Position numbers and translations under genes: made by a program. The notes beneath the pieces are model-generated. The model was not told the DNA's origin and made no database searches. It saw nothing but the letters and a program-made list of their open reading frames with translations. From PALSA-555 sp035468285 (GTDB lineage: Bacteria; Actinomycetota; Acidimicrobiia; IMCC26256; PALSA-555), in contig DATISY010000149.1 of assembly GCA_035468285.1 (NCBI GenBank), positions 1 through 19,393 of the forward strand: a stretch of DNA of 19,393 bases, given 5' to 3'. Positions 14,420 to 19,393 of this stretch are shown one piece after another. The stretch's first letter is position 1; each line of letters begins with the position of its first letter.

Positions 14420-15727
14420 TTACAGCGCGGTGAGCGTCCGGGCGATCGGGATGTCGTGCCCGTCGAGGCAGATCCGGTCCCGACCCGCGTCCTTCGCGGC
14501 GAAGAGCGCACGATCGGCCCGCTGGACGAGGTCGTCGAGGTCCGCTGCGTCGCTGGAGTGCGCCACGCCGAAGCTCGCCGTGAACGTCGGGGTGTCGCCA
14601 CGGCTCGTGGCGTGCATGAGGCGCTCCCGCACCCGGCCCATCGCCTCGATCGCCTCGTGCGCGTCGGCTCGGGGCAGCACCACGGCGAACTCCTCGCCCC
14701 CGTACCGGCACGCCAGGTCCTCGACGCGCAGCTCGTGGCGCAGCGCCTCGGCGAAGATCCGCAGCGCCCGGTCACCGGCTTCGTGCCCGTTGGCGTCGTT
14801 GAGGTCCTTGAAGTGGTCGAGGTCGGCCATGACGAACGAGAAGTCCACTCCCTCGGTGCGGAGCAGGCGAACCCGGTTCTCGAGGCTGCGCCGGTTGATG
14901 AGCCCGGTCAGGCCGTCGGTTGACGCCTGCACCTGCGTCTCGGCCATCACCCGAAGCATCCCGATCCGGTTGCCGGCCTGATTGGCGAGTGTCTGTAAGG
15001 CCTGGACCCGCTGCTCGTTGAGCGGCTCGTCGACGACGCCGGTCGTGTGGACGACCCCGACCGTCCGTCCCATGATCGACACCGGGACGCAGACCGCCGA
15101 GCAGCGACCCTGCGGGCGTCCCCGCAGCATCGGGCACGCGTCGAGCTCCTCACTGTCGCGAAACACCTGGGTCTGGGCCCGGCGGGCGGCTTCACACTGG
15201 TCCGGTGAATCGACCATGCACCCGGCGGTGCTCTCCCCGTCGGGTGCCGCCGTAACCATCCGTTCGAGGTGCGCGTGGCTGTTGTCCGCGAGGAGGAGCT
15301 CGACCGGCGACTCGGGCGCGATCCGACCCATCGCACGCTGGAGCACATCGAACGCGCCGACCTCATCCTGGACCATCTCGAGCGCGCGCGCGAGACGGGT
15401 CTCGAACTCGCGTCGCTTCGCCTGGACCCGCATGGCGCGGTCGTGCGCGACCCGGACGCTGCCGGTCTCGAGGCCCTTGGCCTGGGCGGTGCGGGCGAGC
15501 CACCAGAGCAGCGGGGCCGACAGCACGGCGGCGACGCCGGTCCCGACGCCGACGAGCGCCAAGCCCCCGAGCGAGGGGGTCAGGGCCCGCAGCACCACCC
15601 CGGTGACGGAGTACGCCACCGCGACCAGCACCACGCCACCGACCGCGGCGTTCCTCGCGATCGTCCCCGCCTCGGACCGAGCCTCGGCCCAGTCCTCCTC
15701 GGTGACCACGATCCCGTCATTGCCCAT
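14420..15727 (-). CDS. Membrane diguanylate cyclase with cysteine-rich GAF domain
   Basis: A 435-aa protein making cyclic di-GMP from GTP. Two hydrophobic helices (about 28-48 and 53-78) anchor it; a charged helix (about 90-120) leads to a GAF-type sensor (about 122-260) and a GGDEF domain (about 265-430). The active-site motif is GGEEF at 343-347 with metal-binding Asp302, so it should be active. RVED at 334-337 lies exactly five residues before it, the product-inhibition I-site. The GAF holds five cysteines (170, 178, 198, 209, 213), suggesting redox or metal sensing. The frame is open about 480 bases upstream, but ATG at 15727 has GGGAAGG seven bases before it. No phosphodiesterase (EAL or HD-GYP) is in the window. 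Confidence 0.93.
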   Translation of the reverse strand: MGNDGIVVTEEDWAEARSEAGTIARNAAVGGVVLVAVAYSVTGVVLRALTPSLGGLALVGVGTGVAAVLSAPLLWWLARTAQAKGLETGSVRVAHDRAMRVQAKRREFETRLARALEMVQDEVGAFDVLQRAMGRIAPESPVELLLADNSHAHLERMVTAAPDGESTAGCMVDSPDQCEAARRAQTQVFRDSEELDACPMLRGRPQGRCSAVCVPVSIMGRTVGVVHTTGVVDEPLNEQRVQALQTLANQAGNRIGMLRVMAETQVQASTDGLTGLINRRSLENRVRLLRTEGVDFSFVMADLDHFKDLNDANGHEAGDRALRIFAEALRHELRVEDLACRYGGEEFAVVLPRADAHEAIEAMGRVRERLMHATSRGDTPTFTASFGVAHSSDAADLDDLVQRADRALFAAKDAGRDRICLDGHDIPIARTLTAL

Positions 15728-15948
15728 GTCGAAGCCTTCCCCGGCAAATCTGGAAGGAGGTATCGGCGCGCCGACCGGGTCCCTGAACGCAGAATTTCCG
15801 CCCGGAATGCGGGACAGGTCGGTCTTTCCTCGCCGAGTGCGAGGCCACGAGCTCCACGCCGCAGGTGCCCGCCGGTGAACACCGGCCGACGGCCTGTCGT
15901 CGTCGAACCGAGCCTGGGAGAAGGATCCGGTCCCCGCCGCGGCAGGCG

Positions 15949-16758
15949 CTACGCGGTGGGCTGATGAGCAGGGTCGACTCGGACCTGCTCCTGGCTCTCC
16001 CTCGGGGGCGTCAGGGCTTCGTCTCCCGAGAACGCAGCCACGAGCCGACGGGCGATACGGCGCTTGCTCCGCCCACCCGACCGTTGGAGCAAGAAGCCGA
16101 ACTCGACGCCGTCGGGCGCAGTCGGAAACCAGTCGATCAGATGCCACCGCCACCGAAGATGGCGAACGCCGTAGAGGAGCACCGCCTGGAACTCGACGTC
16201 GGCCCAACAGTGGGCATGGATCGACCGCTGGCGGTGCCAGTCGAGGGGGTGGACGTCGAAGGGCGAGGGGCCGTCGCGCGTCTCCGCGAGAAACGTCTCG
16301 ATGTGGTCATCGTCCACCGCCGTGACACCCGCCCGGTGCTCGGCGACCAGATGCTGGATCGACGTCGGCTGCCGATCGGCGTCGAAGGTCTGTCGCCGAT
16401 CGGGAAGCACGATCAATGCCAGTCCACCGGGTCGCAGGACCCGGTGGATGTCGGTCACCATCCCGAGCGGATCCGCGAGGTGCTCGAGAACATGCGAGCA
16501 GACCACGAAATCCTGGCTCTCGGTCGCGATCGCCGAGAGCCGATCCGTATCGAAGTTGGCGATGACGTCGGGCTGGGGGAACTCAACGCCCGCGAGCTCG
16601 GGTAAGAGCTCCGCGGTCTCCTCGGGCTGCAAACGGTCGACCAGTTGGACCGTGGCCCCGGGCGGGACCGCAAAGGGCTGATGACCGGGACCGAGGTCGA
16701 GGCCCTGGCCGTTCAACTGGGCGGCAAGACGACTCCGCATAGCCCGACAGCATGACAT
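15949..16758 (-). CDS. Class I SAM-dependent methyltransferase
   Basis: A 269-aa protein. The SAM loop is LDLGPGHQPF near residues 21-30, followed by an acidic segment, SHVLEHLADP (about 88-97) and RVLRPGGLALIVLPD (about 105-119), the pattern of the Methyltransf_11 family. The C-terminal 100 residues carry a Trp/His/Arg-rich stretch (RHLRWRWHLIDWFP) and a basic tail not found in the core fold, perhaps for binding a particular acceptor. The substrate is unknown. ATG at 16758 is the first start; ATG at 16740 is equally possible and begins closer to the conserved core. Neither has a clear Shine-Dalgarno. It is divergent from the methyltransferases beginning at 17122. Confidence 0.82.
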   Translation of the reverse strand: MSCCRAMRSRLAAQLNGQGLDLGPGHQPFAVPPGATVQLVDRLQPEETAELLPELAGVEFPQPDVIANFDTDRLSAIATESQDFVVCSHVLEHLADPLGMVTDIHRVLRPGGLALIVLPDRRQTFDADRQPTSIQHLVAEHRAGVTAVDDDHIETFLAETRDGPSPFDVHPLDWHRQRSIHAHCWADVEFQAVLLYGVRHLRWRWHLIDWFPTAPDGVEFGFLLQRSGGRSKRRIARRLVAAFSGDEALTPPRESQEQVRVDPAHQPTA

Positions 16759-17121
16759 TGGGTTTCGCCTGCTGCCAGGGCCGAGATGACCTCCCTCCCC
16801 CCCGGGGCTTCGCAGACCACCGTCGCGACGACGCCGCGCCGAATGCCACGTCGACGCCCGGCCGCCTCCAGGGGGGCCGTGGACATCGACGCCGCGTGGG
16901 GAGCGCCACCGACGGGAAAAGGGTCCCGGTCACGACGCTCGCAGAGAGGACGGGGCGGGGCTGTTCGGACGCGCCGGGCCGACAGGCGTTGTCCGTGTAT
17001 GGATCCTTTGTCGTTCGTGGGCGGTGACGGCGCGGTCGACACGCCGCAGTGTCATCCGCGCCGCCCGGCGTGCTTGAGGGCCCCGGTGACGGCCGAAGGA
17101 CGACCGCTAACGTGCCTCCGA
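16759..17121. other. Gap between divergent methyltransferase genes
   Basis: These 363 bases have no convincing gene. An open frame crosses them in frame with the 17122 gene, but it is rich in Arg and Pro with no domain signal. In-frame GTG at 17086, preceded by GAGGG at five bases, is an alternative start for the gene downstream. The only other signal is the -10-like TAACGT at 17108-17113. Confidence 0.5.
17108..17113 (+). promoter_or_regulatory. -10 element for leaderless methyltransferase mRNA
   Basis: TAACGT lies eight bases before the ATG at 17122, and no Shine-Dalgarno precedes that ATG. This is the main reason to choose it over GTG at 17086. Confidence 0.4.
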
Positions 17122-17800
17122 ATGGAACAAGCGGACCTTCCCGCGGTACGCGACTTCGTCGAGAAGCACCTCAATGCCCGACGGGGCCACGCGACCCGGA
17201 TCCTGCATCTGGGTCGTGACGAGGTACGGGCCCCGATCGGGGCGTTGCTGAGCGATCCGTTCTGGACGTGCACGGCCGTCACCGAAGCGGGCTCCGGCGG
17301 CGCGAGCGCGAACCATGACAGCGCGTTCCCTGAGATCAACCCCCGGTCAGTCGACGTAGTGATCTCCACCGAGGCCTTCGAGGCGCTGGACTTCCCATGG
17401 GTCGCCTCGTTGGAGCTCGCTCGCGCGCTACGTCCAAACGGGCTCGCCTGCATCGCGATCTCGGCGGAGGCGCGCCAAGGCGCGACGGCGGACCGGTGGC
17501 GTTCCCCGCTGGACCGGACCGTCGAGCTGATCGAATGGGCGGGCCTCGAGAGCGTCGGAGTCATCGTCTCGACGAACCCGAACCAGTTCCCGGGCCCGAT
17601 GGTGGTCGCACGGCGTCCCCGCCTCGCCCCCCATCGGGAGATGCTGGGACGAGCGAAGCTGCTCGCGTTGCGGGCGCTCACCGTCCGGCATGCGAACCGA
17701 CGGACTCACGACTTCGGGATCCGTCGAGGCCAGCGTCGCCAGGACGCAGAGCGGCTCCTCCTGCCGCGCTCCGATCCGGAGGGGCCGCGCGGGCCCGCGG
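17122..17800 (+). CDS. Methyltransferase-like module, no stop codon before the next module (probable frameshift)
   Basis: Frame 1 encodes about 190 residues with the shape of a degenerate SAM methyltransferase: ILHLGRDE in place of the usual VLEVGxG loop, SVDVVISTEAFEALDFP at the post-II position, and ARALRPNGLACIAISAE as the following strand. The missing glycines suggest weak or lost SAM binding. Frame 1 stays open to 18261, but past about 17690 its codons lose their GC-ending bias and no family likeness remains, while from about 17795 the bias and a second methyltransferase appear in frame 3. The end given is where coding appearance stops, not a stop codon. Either the two were one protein and a base has been lost, or the 3' end of this gene is damaged. 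GTG at 17086 (after GAGGG) is an alternative start. Confidence 0.5.
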
Positions 17801-17825
17801 CGACTACAAGCAGGCATGGCAGGAC

Positions 17826-18464
17826 GTGTCACACGATGCGGTCAGCGCCACGGTCGCCGTGGCCGGTCATGCCGACGAGAGCCTGCTGCAGACCACCGCG
17901 GACCAGACGGTGGAGATCCTGCGGGCCACCACCGGCCTCAAGCAAGACGACGTGGTGCTCGAGATCGGAGCCGGTGTCGGGCGGGTGGGGCCCGCCATCG
18001 CGCCCCTCGTGCGGCGCTGGATCGCGTCGGACGTGTCCTCGAACATGCTCGAGCAGGCCCGCGAGCGAGGCGCCGGCCTCGACAACGTCGAGTTCGTGGA
18101 GATCAGCGGCTGGGATCTCGCCCCGGTCGACGATTCGACGGTCGATGTCGTCTACTGCACTGTCGTGTTCCCTCACCTCGACGAGTGGGACCGGTACTCG
18201 TACGTGCTGGAGGCGATGCGCGTGCTCCGGCCCGGCGGCCGGATCTACGTCGACAACGTGAACCTGCTCAGCGAGCCTGGCTGGAAGTTCTTCACCGACA
18301 TGCTGCACGGCTACCACCCGCTCGATCGTCCGCCGAACGTGTCGAAGACCTCGACGCCCGAGGAGCTCGGTGAGTACCTCCGCCGCGCCGGGTTCGTCGA
18401 GGTCGTCACCCACGGAGCACACGACGTGCTCTGGGCGTCAGCATCCGGCGTGAAACCCGCCTAG
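17826..18464 (+). CDS. Class I SAM-dependent methyltransferase
   Basis: At least 212 residues in frame 3. VLEIGAGVGRVG is an intact SAM loop, WIASDVSSNML the acidic strand, DVVYCTVVFPHLDEWDRY the post-II segment, and RVLRPGGRIYVDNVNLLSEPGW the next strand with the start of the cap. Homologues I recall begin with a DYKxxW helix; here that segment (GDYKQAWQD) is present just upstream, from about 17796, but has no ATG, GTG or TTG before it in frame until far upstream. GTG at 17826 is the first usable start and would cut off the helix. So the true N-terminus is probably supplied by the preceding module through a frameshift, or the start codon is lost. The substrate is unknown. Confidence 0.7.
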   Translation: MSHDAVSATVAVAGHADESLLQTTADQTVEILRATTGLKQDDVVLEIGAGVGRVGPAIAPLVRRWIASDVSSNMLEQARERGAGLDNVEFVEISGWDLAPVDDSTVDVVYCTVVFPHLDEWDRYSYVLEAMRVLRPGGRIYVDNVNLLSEPGWKFFTDMLHGYHPLDRPPNVSKTSTPEELGEYLRRAGFVEVVTHGAHDVLWASASGVKPA

Positions 18465-18578
18465 GCGAACGGCAGGTCCGTAGACCCGGATTCCGGGGTT
18501 CAGCCGGGCGTGTCGACCGCGGGTGACGCGCCCGGCGGCGAGCACCGAGAGAGTACGACGGAGCTCGCTGGTGACCCA

Positions 18579-18616
18579 CCACATGGCGTTGGGCCGTCCA
18601 CATGGCGTTGGGCCGT
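18579..18616. repeat. Perfect 19-bp tandem duplication
   Basis: CCACATGGCGTTGGGCCGT occurs twice head to tail (18579-18597 and 18598-18616). Nineteen is not a multiple of three, so the duplication shifts any frame crossing it. It lies at the 5' edge of the broken SnoaL-like gene. Confidence 0.95.
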
Positions 18617-18887
18617 CGTCACCGCGTCAGCGTTCGCGGCTCACCAAAGGTGATCACGATCGTCGCGAACGATGAGCACGGTGTCGTCGTGGTCGCCGCC
18701 GGTTTCGACCGGGACGGCGACCACTTCCAGTACCAGAACGCCCACCTCCTGGAGTTTCGCGACGGGAAGATCGCCCGAATGGGTTGAGCATCCCGGCAGC
18801 ACGCGCGAGTTCGAAGCCGCGTGGGCCCCCACGAACCCGTCCCCGGGTCGCGGAGCTGACCGCCATTCCGCGGGCGGGCAGCCGTGA
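18602..18887 (+). pseudogene. Broken SnoaL-like (NTF2 fold) gene
   Basis: From ATG 18602 the frame reads the second half of a SnoaL-like polyketide-cyclase/ketosteroid-isomerase fold: VITIVANDEHGVVVVAAGF, a strand turn, then HLLEFRDGKIARM. It stops at a TGA (18785-18787). The family's next segment, VEHPGSTREFEAAWA, continues in another frame to a TGA at 18885-18887. Removing one G from GGG near 18780 restores ATG-GTT-GAG-CAT and joins the halves. The first half of the fold is missing upstream, where the 19-bp duplication lies. Family members act on small hydrophobic molecules, but this copy is unlikely to work unless the extra G is a sequencing error. Confidence 0.7.
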
Positions 18888-18911
18888 GAGGGGGAACCAC
18901 GGCTGCCCGCC
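18873..18911. terminator. Strong 14-bp hairpin, bidirectional terminator
   Basis: GGCGGGCAGCCGTG (18873-18886) pairs perfectly with CACGGCTGCCCGCC (18898-18911) around an 11-base loop. It lies between the convergent SnoaL-like remnant and the secreted repeat protein, ten bases from the latter's stop. There is no T tract on either side. Confidence 0.75.
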
Positions 18912-18921
18912 ACGCGGCTGC

Positions 18922-19393
18922 TTAGCTCCCCGCCGGTGGCCCCTTCGGAGGCACCGGGAGGCCGCATGCCTTCGCCGCGACCTCGAACGCCGCTCGCTGC
19001 GCCGCCGACGGCGGCGACCCGGGCTTCGCGGAGCCCGGCGTCGGTGGCGTGACCCCGTGCTGGCTCAGGCACGTGCGCTGGGCCGCGGTGAGCTGCACCC
19101 GGTGCCCATTCGGAGGTTGCACACCGCACGTCTTGGCCGCGGCTTCGAACGCCTGGCGCTGCTGATCAGTCGGCGGCGTGGGCTTCTGGCCCGCGCTCGG
19201 CGTTGGGAGCGTGACCCCGTGCTGCGTGAGACACGTCTTCTGGGCGTCCGTCAGACGTGGGGGATGCCCCTCGGGCGTCGGATCAGCGGTCTGGGCCCCC
19301 GCGAGGGGTGCGAGTACCACGACGAGCGTGAGCGTCGCCAACGTCGTGGCGACGAGGGCCGCCACGCGCGGCGCGCGCTGGCCGTTGGTCGTC
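18922..19393 (-). CDS. Secreted two-repeat cysteine protein, function unknown (may run off the edge)
   Basis: A small exported protein. Counting from the in-frame GTG at 19365 (147 aa), a hydrophobic stretch ends in PLAGAQ, a good signal-peptidase site near residue 24. The mature part is two copies of a roughly 45-residue unit (38-82 and 92-136) reading LTxAQxTCLxQHGVTxPTP...AFExAAKxCG, each with two cysteines 35 apart, joined by Pro-rich linkers. The signal peptide begun at 19365 lacks basic residues, while upstream codons stay open to the edge and add TNGQRAPR. The last base fits the G of an ATG just outside the window, so I extend the gene to the edge. No family function is known to me. 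Confidence 0.75.
   Translation of the reverse strand, partial: TTNGQRAPRVAALVATTLATLTLVVVLAPLAGAQTADPTPEGHPPRLTDAQKTCLTQHGVTLPTPSAGQKPTPPTDQQRQAFEAAAKTCGVQPPNGHRVQLTAAQRTCLSQHGVTPPTPGSAKPGSPPSAAQRAAFEVAAKACGLPVPPKGPPAGS
18958..19092 (-). repeat. Second protein-level repeat of the secreted protein
   Basis: Encodes residues 92-136 (numbering from GTG 19365), a near copy of the unit at 19120-19254: LTAAQRTCLSQHGVTPPTP through AFEVAAKACGL. Cysteines at 99 and 134. Confidence 0.85.
19120..19254 (-). repeat. First protein-level repeat of the secreted protein
   Basis: Encodes residues 38-82: LTDAQKTCLTQHGVTLPTP through AFEAAAKTCGV. Cysteines at 45 and 80, the same 35-residue spacing as the other copy; the period between copies is 54 residues. 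Confidence 0.85.

Noticed and set aside
15728..16207. Long in-frame extension upstream of the diguanylate cyclase.
   Set aside because: No domain or coding bias, and a strong GGGAAGG precedes ATG 15727.
18494..18515. ACCCGGATTCCGGGGTTCAGCC with a GGTTCA resembling a tRNA T-loop.
   Set aside because: No acceptor stem, anticodon arm or D-loop can be built around it; at most a weak hairpin after the methyltransferase.

Overview
The window is very GC-rich, densely coded bacterial chromosome. The codon bias, GTG starts, a Hanks-type Ser/Thr kinase, a RipA-like peptidoglycan endopeptidase, a PAPS-type sulfotransferase and many apparently leaderless TANNNT promoters point to an actinobacterium, possibly an acidimicrobial or other environmental lineage. 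The taxonomic call is inference. I see no rRNA, tRNA, CRISPR array, transposase or phage gene.

Layout. (1) 1-3744, signalling block: the last codons of a gene entering from the left, then a membrane Ser/Thr kinase (-). Divergent from the kinase are an FHA-class III nucleotide cyclase (+) and, just downstream of it, a protein with an uncharacterised N-terminal domain and a C-terminal cyclic-nucleotide-binding domain (+). This looks like a compact kinase, cyclase and cNMP-effector module. (2) 3745-6168: a secreted coiled-coil NlpC/P60 endopeptidase (-), divergent from a sulfotransferase (+). (3) 6185-7677: a Zn-dependent medium-chain dehydrogenase translationally coupled (ATGA) to a VOC/glyoxalase-fold protein (-). 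(4) 7758-10657: a two-gene ECF transporter (-), in which one polypeptide carries a membrane domain plus both ATPases and is coupled by ATGA to EcfT. (5) 10862-13257: an amidohydrolase followed by a CitE/HpcH-type lyase (-), probably one catabolic operon. (6) 13337-14375: a divergent pair, a small two-helix membrane protein (-) and a secreted protein of unknown function (+). (7) 14420-15727: a membrane diguanylate cyclase with a cysteine-rich GAF domain (-). (8) 15949-18464: a methyltransferase (-) divergent from two methyltransferase modules (+) that sit in different reading frames with no stop between them, which is a frameshift signature. (9) 18465-19393: a broken SnoaL-like gene, a strong 14-bp hairpin, and a secreted protein made of two cysteine-bearing repeats (-) running to or off the right edge.

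The most interesting points are the kinase, FHA-cyclase and CNBD cluster; the membrane-ATPase-ATPase ECF fusion with an altered first Walker A; the systematic leaderless architecture; the five-cysteine GAF in the diguanylate cyclase; and the two apparently broken loci near the right end.
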